Positions 25,331 to 36,792 of a stretch of 64,000 nucleotides of DNA are shown here, in pieces. The notes under the pieces were generated by a model, which worked only from the letters and a program-made list of their open reading frames with translations, was not told the DNA's origin and did no database searches. The position numbers and the translations under genes are program-made. The stretch is taken from positions 1,369,001 to 1,433,000 of the forward strand of contig JAFREQ010000130.1 of assembly GCA_025331565.1 (NCBI GenBank), given 5' to 3'. Every line of letters starts with the position of its first letter. The stretch's first letter is position 1. Source of the DNA: Holacanthus passer. Its lineage: Eukaryota; Chordata; Actinopteri; Pomacanthidae.

Positions 25331-28095
25331 ATTAGTGTCATGTTGTTACCTTAAATATTCATGGGTGACATTTATCATCCAGAATATCATGTAATCCTCC
25401 AGTTATCAAGACCAGTCAAATTGCAAAAGAGGCAAGTAGAGAACAAAAAATCTTTCCTGCTCGGCGAGAGTCGACTACGAGATGATTATTTGTTGATGAA
25501 TTCCTGCATCGCAGTCAGACTGACGCCCGACAGGTGTTGGACACAACTGACACTATGCTGAAAGTGTAAATGAGAGCAGCAGACGCCACAGTGAAGAGGA
25601 GAAGTCAGCATCAGTGAAGTGGGCCTGATGGCAGCTCTGACTGTGTGGGCAGGCCGTGATGTTTGCTCGCCTTGTTTCTCTCATTTTGTCATTTTTAAAA
25701 AAAAACGGCTTTTTAAATGATAATGACTATTTATACTCCTCTCGAGTTTGGCTGCGTGGGCTCGAAGGAGACAGCGAGGATGATTCACAGCCGTTAGAGA
25801 TCGCCTTTTGTCAACCGCCGCTTCTCTTTCCTGTGGCTCTCCCTCTCTTTCTGTTTATCTCTCTCTCCCCCTCCGTCTCTTTTCTTCAGCAGAGCAGTAA
25901 TAGAAAGATCTTGCAGTCGCTTCAGGTAGAAGCTGTGTGGGCGGAAGGACACGTTGACTCCGGGTTTATAAAGGAGCCAAAGATAGTTTTTTTGAAAGGA
26001 AGGTTTTATAAGTCTCCAGTCTGAATCACGATTAATCTAAATGAAACAGGTTACTGTAAGTTGCAGCGTCGGTCTGGCCAATCAGATTAATGTGTTAGTT
26101 TTACTGAGAAAAACATATTCTGAAAAACATTTTAGAAAAAAAGTCAAATTGAGTCAAATAAATGGCTGATGAAAGACTAAACACTGTAATAAAGAATGAA
26201 GTATTTAAGATCTACAACAAGTATCATTTTCACTCGTGCAACAAATCTATTCATATTATAATAAAAAATCTAACTTGAGGTGTCAGTATGTAAATGTTGA
26301 TTTGCAAAAGCTAAATCGATATTACAGACTTTAAATATGGGACAAGAACTGTGCAAACAATCTCTTACAGCCAGGCCGTTGAAAGTGGCTTCACTAAATG
26401 ACTCAGCATGGTTTCATCTGTTGCTGGACAAAAACTACAGCTCCCATGAGACCTTGGCAGTGCACAAATGGCTCATGGGATATGTTGTTGAATGTTCACT
26501 CTCCTTTTAGCTCTGTTCTGGTCTCCATCAACTCCCGAGAAAAAAATATTTCCAGCTGTTAAACGTTCCTCTGTCTTCACCAGCTCGACTTTGTCTGTCT
26601 GCTATTTGATGCCGGGCAGCTTTATCAGAGCTTGTTTGCTGACATCAGATTCAACTATAGATTACAACCAAAACAATGAGCTTAAAGAAGCTAAAAAGTT
26701 CTGTCAAAGAGTTGAAGAGTTGCATGATAATTCTCCAGGTCTCAGAAGGCTGGGAGTAGATTATAGCAGCTGTGGTTCAGAGATCTGTGCTGATACAGTA
26801 CAGCTTCTTTTGAAATGCACAATGAATCAGAAATCACGTTGTTTATTGTAAATATGAACTGGAGTGTGAGTGATCATGTGTTGGCTGCGTCACGTCTGTA
26901 TCTCCACGGGCTGCTAAAACCATCAAATAACCTGTCCGGTCATCGTTAAATGTGACGATGCAGCAGGTCCTTTGTTGCTGAAAAGGTTCGTTTCTTCTGG
27001 ATTCACAGACGAGGTTTTCTGATCAAACCATCCAAGCTGGTTCTGCCGGATGCCTCAAATGGTAAAAGCCTATTATGGTATAAACCGTGAAAATCGGATG
27101 TTTCCCTCGTTGCTCTGCTCGTATCTGGGGCAGCTCGCAGGAGCACGTGCAGCGTTCGACAGCCAGCTGCATCAGCACCCTGCAAATCCATCAGATTCGC
27201 ACATGGATCTCAGTGGGAGGTGGGTGACGAGGGGGCTGCGGGGAGGAAGGTGGGCGTTAGGAAGACACGCACGAACATCCACCAACTTATAGAGGCAATT
27301 CAACCTATGTGACTATTTCTGTCACCGGCAGCGAAGCTCGTTGGCTGACGTTTCGACGGGTTTGACTATTTTTGTCACCAGCTTCACAGCCTGTCAGAGG
27401 AAGGTTTGATCCCACCTTTTGTCGGTTTTCGGCGTCTCTTTGCAGCTGGAAACGTTTCACCTCAGGAGCCATTTTTCAGCATTCAGCAATATTGAAAGTT
27501 TTAAGCCTAACCATAAAATAACTGTTTTTCCTGTAGTTAAGTTTGCTTCTCCTCGTGCAGGTCAGAGGTCAGGGTCAATCGACAAATGTATCATCCTCAT
27601 CACTGCAGATACTGACATGTGCAACTTGGACACGAGTGTTTCTGGTGATGATTTGTTTCCATCCTCCGTGGAAAAGCAATCTCTAAAAGAAACTCACGCA
27701 CTTCATGTATATGTGAATGAATCCATTCAGATTTCACAAAATTCCCTAAAGATCCTCATAAATCAAAAGCTTACAAATGGCCAAGAGGAGGAGTTCACCA
27801 AGAGAGGAAGATCACAGGTTTTAGTACAAAATGTGAACAGTCGAAGTGTTTTTGTTCAGATCATCTCAGGCTTCACTGTACGACCAAAAGTAAAAAAAAA
27901 AAAAAAAAAACTGTCATGTTTTGTGAAGAGGAATTTGTGTCAGAGTTAAACTTAGATCATGTGAAAGGTTAAATAGTAAAAGTCAAAATGTCAGTCTGTT
28001 CAGAGTTAGAAAGTCTAGGTAGAGTTTTGATCACAGGGGGAAAAAAACTGTCTCGCTGTGGAAAATGCGTGGGCTGAATATGATAGAGAACATTG

Positions 28096-28100
<5 letters not shown>

Positions 28101-28136
<36 letters not shown>
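28101..28136 (+). repeat. (CA)n microsatellite
   Basis: CA array of 18 units. Confidence 0.95.
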
Positions 28137-28140
<4 letters not shown>

Positions 28141-29488
28141 GTGAGCGAGAAAAACAGAGTCCCAAAACAAAGCTCTCCATTCTGACTTCCCCCTACTCCA
28201 GACATTCCTTCCCAGCATTCCAGAGGGCGTGGGTGGGGTCAGCGGTCCCAGCGACCTTACAAGTGATGATTTTAACAGTGGGGAAGCACGTTAATGAAAC
28301 CTACACACACGTTTGTACTCCGTGACAGAATGCATCATCTGACCTCTGACCCTGACCTTAAACTCTGTCTGAGTCTAACCTTAAACCTAGAACCAAATCT
28401 AAAACACTAACACACTGAGGGAAAACTTTTATAAACTGATCTGACATGAGGTGCTTGGCCTCCTCAATGATTTAAAACCGGCTCTTTCACTGTGTTTCAT
28501 TGTTTATTACACAGATTTTGGGTAAAAACAACGACTGAAATTGTATTACAGCGATATTAGAAGATTTAAGAAGTGTATTTTCGCTCTCTGTTTAACCTCG
28601 TGCTGCCGCCAACACAAGCATTCGATTCAGACTTGTGCCTTGTTGAATGTGATATGGTAATTTTACGACCTGATAAGATTGCCATCGTGACCTTTAATGA
28701 CCAGACATGAGACCAACATGTGAACTTGCCATCAGATTAACGCAAAGGGATGCGCGTCACACTGTTGTTTCAGTCCAACTTTGTTAAATTATCACGAGTG
28801 TCATCGTCCGCTGACTGCACCTACTCCTGATGTTGATGCGTGTGGAAAGAAAGGATGGTAAATTATTCACAGATTGGGATAAACCCATGATTTAATAAAC
28901 TGAGCGACGGATGATGCACACACACATTCGCTGCTCTCAGCTGAGGAAAGAAGCTCTAACACGAGTTTTAATTAGCTGACTGCCTGCTGCTCAATTAGCT
29001 CACAGCTCTCTCAACTCTTTCTGTCTGACATACACAACACAGACAAACACACACACACTGAGGCACAGACGCCTTAGTGCCGGGTTCAGACTACATGATA
29101 TTTCTGTCTGCTACGATGGTCGCCGCGTCAGATTATACGGTTATAGAGCCCCCGACCAATCACAGCTCGGCGTCTTTCACCGCGTGTAATATGATGTCAT
29201 CAGGAAGGAGGTGCCAGGGACCGACTTCCGGGGACAACGGTGCAAAGAAAGTGTGTATGACGAGCCTTTGTGTGAGGAAAAGAAAGAAAAGGCGTCACTG
29301 ACCTTTCCTCTGTTTCACAGTTCCCCCTCACTCATAAAAAGACAAACTCCTCTCACACACCAAAAAAGTGCCATGTTTGTTGGAGGTGGTGGTTTCACAC
29401 ACACACACAGACTTTCTATCACACAGACACACATTTTCTAATCTTAACCTCAGCAACCCTGTTCATGAGAGGTGTTATGGGCTGATAG

Positions 29489-29491
<3 letters not shown>

Positions 29492-29542
<51 letters not shown>
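29492..29542 (+). repeat. (GT)n microsatellite
   Basis: Twenty-five GT units; the first of three long GT arrays within 400 bp. Confidence 0.95.
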
Positions 29543-29547
<5 letters not shown>

Positions 29548-29697
29548 ATCTGTATGTGTGTAAATCCGCCGACAGGAAGTGTTGTGGGGGTTTTGTTGTT
29601 TTGTTTTTTTTTGCAAGCTGGTCCATCTGTTGCTTCCGACGAGGTTTTGGTCACAGCCCGTTCCCTGAGCCGGATTAATAATCTGGTCAGAGAGTGA

Positions 29698-29701
<4 letters not shown>

Positions 29702-29774
<73 letters not shown>
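29702..29774 (+). repeat. Compound (GT)n(GA)n microsatellite
   Basis: About 20 GT units pass directly into about 16 GA units, a purine-pyrimidine junction able to form non-B DNA. The 261-codon frame on the other strand here is a translation of these repeats. Confidence 0.95.
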
Positions 29775-29776
<2 letters not shown>

Positions 29777-29843
29777 GGAAAGTGTGATGGAGTAAGTGAA
29801 GAGATTGTGAGGATTGGCAGTGAAAATGATAGCAAGGCTGGCA

Positions 29844-29848
<5 letters not shown>

Positions 29849-29881
<33 letters not shown>
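29849..29881 (+). repeat. (GT)n microsatellite
   Basis: Sixteen GT units; third array of the cluster. Confidence 0.95.
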
Positions 29882-29882
<1 letters not shown>

Positions 29883-31804
29883 CTTTGCGAGTTTGGAACC
29901 TGTAACTCGATCTGTGAGGGCAACAGGAAATTGCTGGAGTGGATGAGGGGGAAGCAATGTGACATGAGACAGGTGGGTGGGGGGGTGCAGGGGGGGCCTG
30001 ATGGAGGGGGGAGAGATGAAGGGGGTGGAGGCTGCTGTCAACACGCTGTTGCTTGAGGGTAAGAGGGACAGGAACCGTTAGCAGAGGATTAGCAGACGCG
30101 CCAAGTTTAGCCCCACAACCTCTCGCCTTTGCTTTCATGGCCAAAAAGCCAGTGGGAACTGGGGCAGCGGCTCCACAGCGAGTCCACAGCTGGACGTCAC
30201 TCAATCACACGACGGATGTGGCATTTTCAACACTTCAGGATGTTCGTTTGCAACATGTGTCGGGAGAAATACACATGGTTTGATGCTCTGCGGCACAAAG
30301 TTGATTGATTGGGTCTTTGATCAGAGCCAGAAACTCAGCAGTCACTCGTCCAGGTGCTGATTCCAGACTTTCAGAAATTACTTTTTGTTCTCGAGCAAAA
30401 TCTCCCCACGCACTGGCAACTTAGCTGCTCCGACTGGAGGACGGTGTTGTTCGCAGGCACCTGGAGTCGTGAGCCATCTCTGCAACAAGAACTGAACAAT
30501 CTCCTTCTCCAGCCAAAAGAGCAGTCGAGCTGTTATTATTCCAACATTCAGCGTGGAGATATCTGGATCTCACTTGTGATCGGCCGGTTTATTCTGCTCT
30601 GCTGTGAAAAAGTGTGTGTAGGAGGAAAAAAAAGTTCTATTGATGTAACTCCTACTGGTGACAACAGAGGTCAAAGGTCATGTTGTGTTATCAGTATAAC
30701 TCTCAGAGAAGTAATGCATCACTTATTAGTGACTTATCCACCATATATTTCACTCACAGACCACTGAAGCTGTAATTAGTTGCTTTGCATGACTTTTCTG
30801 TCTGTCGTGTTTTTTCTTAGCTTTGAAAGTCGGGACGAGGCGACTCTCTCATGTGAATCATCCGAGGAACCAAACAGCACTGACGTTCAGGGTTCATGTC
30901 TTCTTTTGCGTTCAGCCATCTGTGACTGCAGCACTTTCCCATATATCAACCACAGAGTTAGATTATGACATTTAGACGAGAACACCTCACAGATGACAAA
31001 CATAAACCCTAAAAAAGTTGTTTTATTGCACCCGATTACAGCATTCACAAAAAGACTTTTTATTCTTAATGATTGTCATTGTCGATGGATTAAACAAGCA
31101 ACATACATTGTGTTGACTATCGAGCTACAGAGATGCTGTTAGTCTGATTTTTAACTTTTGGAAGAGTCAGTCTAACCCTGACCCCTGTTTCCAGCCTTTA
31201 TTCTGTAAGTAAATCAAATCCTGGAATCAGCTGCTACACGTGAGAGTGGCATCGATCCTCTCATCTGACTCTCGGGACTAAAGTGAGGAAGTTCCCAAAA
31301 ATTGAAAATAAATAATAGATCTAAAGAAAGTCTCTGTATTCCTGCCTCCTCTTCATTGTCACAGCTCCTGTCTCACCTCTTGCAGCACACCTTGCATTTC
31401 TCTGTCCAAACAACATTAGCACTGAGATGGAAAATCTCCACATTCATTCCGATAAGACCATCAAGTGTGATCATCAAGCAAAGACTTTGAACGTAGCCTA
31501 ACTTTTGCCACAGTCCAGTGGTGAATCAAACATGTGCAAGCACACATTCACATGGTGGATTATCTAACATGAATGGGACCTTTCTTTTATTTACCTCACT
31601 GTTATCAAGAGACGGGGTAAAACGATGCCACGATAACTTTCCAAACATATAAAATTTCATCCGTCTCATGGAATTATGAGGCAAGTTTTGGCGTCTGATA
31701 AACCGTAAACCTGGATTGTATTTCATCCCCTCAGCTAAACGTGCAGTGACCCACCGGTGCAGACCCTTCCATTTTTTAATGCTGTGCTATTTTTAGCCTG
31801 AACG

Positions 31805-32240
31805 CCTGCTTATCTCCTCACTACTGTACATTTAACTCTGGGTACATCAGTCATCTGACCACATGTTCGCATGCCGACCCCCCCGACAGCCCTCGCCGTG
31901 ACCCGGCCATACGTGTTTCCAGATCCCAGTATGGCCTGCCCTGTCACAGCCGCCGTGCCGTCGTGATGAAGGTGTTGATGGGGTCTGCCAAGCCCATCGA
32001 CATGCCAGTCTAAAATTAGTCCTGGTAGTTTCCTGTGCCCTTTAATCCTTGGCTTTAAAACCACGAAAGGCCAAGCTGCAGACAGGAAGAACGGCCATGA
32101 GAGCCCCCGGGGCGCTCGGCATGCCACGCATACCCCCGACCCCGATCTGTCAATCTCGGTCCTGCCATGACATCACATCGGCCCATTCTAAGAATAAGAG
32201 CTTCCCAGGCTCGGCTATAGTTGGCTTATGGTTTGATGGA
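31805..32240. promoter_or_regulatory. Candidate conserved non-coding island downstream of dusp6
   Basis: About 430 bp of GC-balanced, non-repetitive sequence sits between AT-rich flanks, with no good coding frame on either strand. It carries GGTACATCAGTCATC, TGACATCACATC (CRE-like TGACATCA) and CCTTTAATCCTTGGC. It lies roughly 3-4 kb past the gene's 3' end, a usual place for a distal enhancer. Inference only. Confidence 0.25.
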
Positions 32241-32279
32241 TGATATCCGGGCGGCTGAAGAGACCTGGCCCTTCACCCT

Positions 32280-32385
32280 GGGGTCCACAGGTTTGATCCC
32301 CTGCAGCAGCCAGCGAGTCCGTATCTGTTTCAGTGTCCTTGAGCAAGACATTGAATTTCATCCTGCACAGAGGGCACCGACTCCT
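32280..32385 (+). repeat. Possible old short interspersed repeat
   Basis: GGTTTGATCCCCTGCAGCAG and, further on, GTGTCCTTGAGCAAGACATT resemble a widespread fish repeat that carries a tRNA-B-box-like GGTTCGAATCC followed by a conserved 'TGTCCTTGAGCAAGACAC' block. It is diverged and truncated; it is not a functional tRNA gene because no cloverleaf forms. Confidence 0.4.
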
Positions 32386-33115
32386 GAACTCCTGAACACT
32401 TCTCACCTCTCAAATACTCTGATACTCCATTACATGCACGCTGAATATCAACCTTATTAAATTAACTTTGTGACTATTGAATGAATGTATGTGCTCAATC
32501 TTTCAATTTATCAGGAGGCCTCAACTTGAACATATTTTGATTTCCTGTCACCAGAACTGGTTCTTAGCAGGTTTGCAGAACCTTCTAAATATTATGCCGT
32601 GTTATTAAAATATTTTCCCAGAAGAAGAAAACCTGGCGTGCAGGTAAACATGGTGCTTATTAAAATTAAAACTGCTGATGCTCGCTGGGCCTGAAAAGAG
32701 CTGCTGAGAATAATATAAAGAGGCATTTGAGTTTAAACATGCTGGAACTTTTAGATCCCACCATAGTTATAAGCAAAGACAAAACTCCAACCAACTAATA
32801 ATGTCCAGTCTTAATGTAAGAATAACTGTTAACTGAATGGTATGTTTAAAGTTGCCCATCTGAGGAGTCATGGCTTCCATTTTTAGCCGTATAGCAACAA
32901 AGTGTGAGGAACTGCAGTGTCCAACACCTGGTGAAATATAAATAACTCTGGGATGGATTGCTATGAAGCTTGTGCAGACATTCATGGATGACGTTGGTAA
33001 AGTTTGCTGATGTGACTCAGTCAATTATATCAACTATAAAAACTATATTTGATTCCCAGCTGAGGCCTTTCAGCACAAAGTTTGCATGTTCATCCAATGT
33101 TCCCTTCTACAGCTC

Positions 33116-33165
33116 AGATAAGATAAACCTTTATTCGTCCCACAGTGGGGAAATCCACATTCTCA
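33116..33165 (+). repeat. LINE-type 3' tail
   Basis: GATAAGATAAACCTTTATTC followed by GTCCCACAGTGGGGAAATCC is the same tail class as at 25.2 kb, with the self-complementary CCCAC.GTGGG core well kept. Only the tail is present. Confidence 0.6.
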
Positions 33166-35121
33166 GATGAGATATTTGATAGGATTAGCGGTGGGCTGTA
33201 TCGCCTGTGCAGTATCTGCATTAGTCTTATGATAAACTGGTGACTCTTCCTTTCATTCAGTGCATCGAGCAGACCCCATGACCCTGAACACTGAGCAGGA
33301 GGAAAACATGAATGAAGGATGATGCCACTAAATATCAGCTTGCCTGCAGGATTATTTTTGCATGAATGGTTACCATGAACCACAGTGTTCAGAACAAATC
33401 GCAGATAAATAGGGATTTCTAGAAAAACTACTCTCATCTGTTTCCTGTTTTTTTGCCCTTGGTTATGCAAATTCTTGTGGGTAACATGGAAAATTAAGAT
33501 CCATAGAAAACTTAATTCAGTGAGTTATAACAAACATTCATTACTGGGTGTACTTTTCTGCCAGAGAGCTGGAGGCATATTATTATGAAATGATTAGCCA
33601 GGAAACGGAAACTATCACCTGAGCTGGAAAGTGGGCAAAGGGGAGAGCGCTGGCACCTACTGAAGTGTAGCAGTCTTTTTATAAATCATTTACGTCAGGA
33701 CATGAGTGTGCAGGTTTTAGCCCTTTGTTACGGAGCCAGTGATTCACTCGCTTTATTCAGCTGCATGCCAGCTTGTATTTCCAGTGCAGACCTTAAAAAA
33801 AAAGCCACGTCCGAGAGACTTTAATTCAGTTTATTTCATCCAGTAATTGCTTATCTATCACATCTGACTGATAATGAATGCAATTTATTTATAGCTCTGA
33901 GTTTTACAAGATTTTTTGAAAGACTTCAGCTTTTTTTCTCTAATGCATGTTTTTTTCCTCTTTTCTCTTTTAATATATTTTCTGTGCTCTGATGTTCATG
34001 TTAAGAAAAAACTACAAATAGATGCTGAAAAGATGAATATCACTGTCCACTCATATTTTACATTGTCTACTTTTCATATAAGCGAGACATTGTTGGTCCT
34101 GCCTCACTCATGTTTTATGAAACCCTCTGATCTCTGAAGTTGTTGTCTCTGCTTCCTACATATTCACAGATTAAAGCGACTCTTAGCGGTTAATCACAGT
34201 GAAGCTGCTGTTTGTGTTGACTCACACTCACTCTTAACTTCAATGTGAGGACTTTACCCCACGACAAGCACATACATGCTGCACACATCAAGGGCTTAGC
34301 AGACAAAAAGAGCTGCATGGGAGTCTTTCAAAACCCCCTATTATAATCAACTGATGCCCGTTTGTCTATTAGCTTTGATGTGCGGAGATGCTTTGCAAGT
34401 CCCCAAACTCAGTCTTAACACACACACACTCAGCATGTGTGGGAATGCTGGTGCAGGACAGGCGGCTCTCTGCTGAGCTGTGAGGCGAGTTGCTGCTTGC
34501 GTGAGAACACGACGCTCCGCCTCCCTCTCCAGCGCTCCGAGGATCATCTTCTCTCGGGCCTCCCGGTCTTTACAGGTACACGCTGCTGCGCTCGCTATCG
34601 TATGACACCACATCCAGGGACTTTCAGCTCCCTTTGATGGCTGAATGCGGAGGCCCCGCCCTCAGGAAGCGCCGGAGGGAGTGTTTGTGTGAACCCAAAG
34701 CCCTCGCCGAGAAGCAGCACCTGGAAAAACCAGTCGGGCTGTTTACACCGTGACTGGAATCACTTTGTACCTGTTGAGTAGCATTTTGCAGTGTGTGAAT
34801 GATTGTCGCAGAGGACAGAGTGTGCGCGATGCTGCGTTACACAAGCATCATGTGACAGGACATGCTAATTCTGAACTGGAAACTTAAGTGGGAGATGTGT
34901 CGAGTGCTGCAGTTAATGAATAGCGAGAGCTTTGTGAAGGGCCTCATGATTCACGGCGACTGTTTTTGTTGTCGTGACTCGGCCGGCTGGTTAACACTCA
35001 ACTGTTCTGCGGGTGAGGAGACACTTACATAAATGTGTTACTGTGGACACAGACAAAACACCAACAAGTATGTCAATGGAAAAACAGGCGTGGAAGCAGA
35101 AAGTGTAGACAAAATAGCAAT

Positions 35122-35127
35122 TTATTA
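35122..35127 (-). terminator. dusp6 polyadenylation signal AATAAA
   Basis: This is the only canonical AATAAA I found on the minus strand in the 1.5 kb after the stop codon. A GT-rich stretch follows at roughly 35075-35040 (TTGTTGGTGTTTTG), as expected of a downstream element, though somewhat far away. Confidence 0.5.
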
Positions 35128-35865
35128 ATAACTTATCTTTTCTTTACATTCGTAAGAGAGGAGTGTGGAGGGGGTTGGCAGAGGTTACCAAGATGGCTTC
35201 CTCTGGAAAGAGGCCTTCTCTGTGGAGGGGCGACGCGACACTTGTTCTCTCATCTTGACAAATAAAAACTGCATTTCACAGAGTTTTCCCTGAAGAGGCG
35301 AGGTGAGCAAAGCCTCCTACTTTGTCCACATGTCAGAGACTTTTAACCCTTGTGCACAGATCGGGATTCCTCACATTAACCTTCAGAGATGCAGACGAAC
35401 ACGTGTTGGCCGATGCTAACGTGCATATGCTAGCTGTTATGTGGTGCCAAATTAAAAACTGCTGTGACAACTGCTCAAGGCTTGGTTGACTTTTTTTGTG
35501 TGAAAATGGGGAAAATGGTGCATTTCTCTGAAGGCTAATGTGCAACAAAACCCTCTGAGCGCAAAAGTAAGGCAAACAACCAAGGTGACTTTGATTTGTG
35601 AGAGGGTGGGTGCAAAAACAAGGCCAATCGGCTGTATTCACACGTAAAGCGATTATCAAATATATTACACATGTACACATTTTTGCACAATTCTTAGAAA
35701 TCCTACTTGATTTTTGGCATAATCAACTTAAACATACTGATCAATATGCAATTAGTTTGCTTACATAAAAGTAGAATATGAAACAAAGAGAATCTTCAGT
35801 ACCCACTTGTTGCAAAGGGTATATACTAGAGCAAGGCTTTTACTGTATTGTCTTTTATATTAAGA

Positions 35866-35873
35866 TATATACA
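35866..35873 (-). promoter_or_regulatory. Pumilio-binding-type element UGUAUAUA in dusp6 3' UTR
   Basis: An exact match to UGUANAUA occurs on the transcript strand about 605 nt after the stop, close to an AUUUA. Pumilio proteins bind this octamer and promote mRNA decay (family knowledge). One match in 1.3 kb of AT-rich sequence could be chance. Confidence 0.4.
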
Positions 35874-36478
35874 CGATGTATAAATGTTTGAAAAGACTCC
35901 ACAAATGTAAAATCGAGTCCAGTATATAGTGTGCCATTTAAAGCTGGGGTGCTTCTACCCCACACAGGCAAGTCTTCACAGAAGACGAAGGAGACAACGC
36001 GCCTCAACGTCTCGGGGGAACCAGTGCTAGACCCCAAAACAAACATAAAAAAAGGATTTCATTTTTAGATCTGTCCAGTTCGAACAATCACGTCTCTTTG
36101 GCACACCAGCCCAGGAGCTTTGAAGCATAACGTACAGCCGTTTCCTCAGATACAATGACAAAAAGAGAGAAAAGACCTCAGGAGTCCAACAGTGATATAA
36201 GATCGAGAAAGTATCTGCACTCTTTAAATGATTTGCTTTTCTGTCTCTGTCTCTTTTGCTGTCTCTCCTCATTGAGTCAACAGCAGCTGCGTCTCTGGCC
36301 AGACAGCTTTGGCCCTCCAGTAACCACGTTCAGCAGCAGTCGCCTCAAACCAGCTGTGTCAATAACGTCAAGCGCCCGGTCCGACGGCAGACGACGGAAA
36401 AAAGAGAAACTTTTTGCAGCGTTTCCAACAGGAGGCCAGTGAAACCTCCAGCAAGGAGAGCGGTGGCGACAGCAGACC

Positions 36479-36792
36479 TCACGTGGACTCCAGGGGGTCC
36501 AGCTGGAAGACGTTGTGGTTGGTCGGGGTGGTGAAGTAGAGCTGCTGGCTCGGCGGCGCGATGCGGTTGTCGCACGGGCTCTTCAGGCCCAGCGTGCGCT
36601 CAAAGTCCAGGAGCTGGCCCATGAAGTTGAAGTTGGGCGAGATGTTGGACTTTTTCATCTTGACGATGTCGTAGGCGTCGTTCATGGACAGGTTGAGCTT
36701 CTGCATCAGGTACGCCACCGTTACCGTCACCGAGCGACTGATGCCGGCAAGACAGTGGACCAGGACGCCGCACTTCTGGCCTCGAGCTTCAT
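36479..36792 (-). CDS. dusp6: dusp6 coding exon 3: catalytic loop and C-terminus
   Basis: This exon encodes residues 280-383 and the TGA stop (36481-36479). The acceptor CAG|ATGAAGC joins to give FI-DEARGQKCGVLV. The P-loop HCLAGISRS carries the nucleophile Cys293 and the phosphate-binding Arg299. It is followed by VTVTVAYLMQKLNLS and by SNISPNFNFMGQLLDFER, typical of MAP kinase phosphatases. The tail ends FQLDPLEST, and a short insertion (RIAPPSQQ) makes it two residues longer than human. The shorter open frame starting at the internal Met of this exon (from 36730) is not a separate gene. Confidence 0.97.

Larger units (their letters stand above)
19753..28100. other. Gene-free stretch, 3' side of dusp6
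   Basis: No supported gene. It holds the Tc1-like remnant at 23.5-23.9 kb, a LINE tail at 25.2 kb and a G-rich tract at 21655-21705. Unique-looking islands lie at about 22570-22760 and 24470-24760, and an inverted pair of ACTACA..TCCCATGAG motifs at 26434-26488. The longest frame (27419-27949, plus, 176 codons) shows no recognisable domain and ends in a poly-Lys run. Confidence 0.55.
28137..35104. other. Gene-free stretch just beyond the dusp6 3' end
   Basis: No supported gene. It has the GT/GA cluster at 29.5-29.9 kb, a G-rich tract at 29968-30045, a short old repeat at 32.3 kb, a LINE tail at 33.1 kb and complex islands at about 31805-32240 and 33550-33800. A charged 88-codon frame on the minus strand at 34347-34613 is noted but unsupported. 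Confidence 0.55.
35105..36478 (-). other. dusp6: dusp6 3' UTR (inferred extent)
   Basis: After the TGA, the minus strand has no coding exon and runs about 1.35 kb to the first canonical AATAAA. Two AUUUA pentamers (near 35880 and 36225) and one Pumilio-type octamer are visible, in keeping with a short-lived immediate-early mRNA. The first 300 nt after the stop are GC-balanced; the rest is AT-rich. The extent rests on the poly(A) signal alone, and earlier non-canonical sites are possible. Confidence 0.55.

Noticed and set aside
29419..30204. 261- and 189-codon minus-strand frames
   Set aside because: They consist largely of Thr-His and Ser-Leu runs translated from GT and GA microsatellites.
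32280..32310. tRNA gene suggested by GGTTTGATCCCC
   Set aside because: B-box-like only; no A box or cloverleaf at the right distance, so treated as an old repeat.
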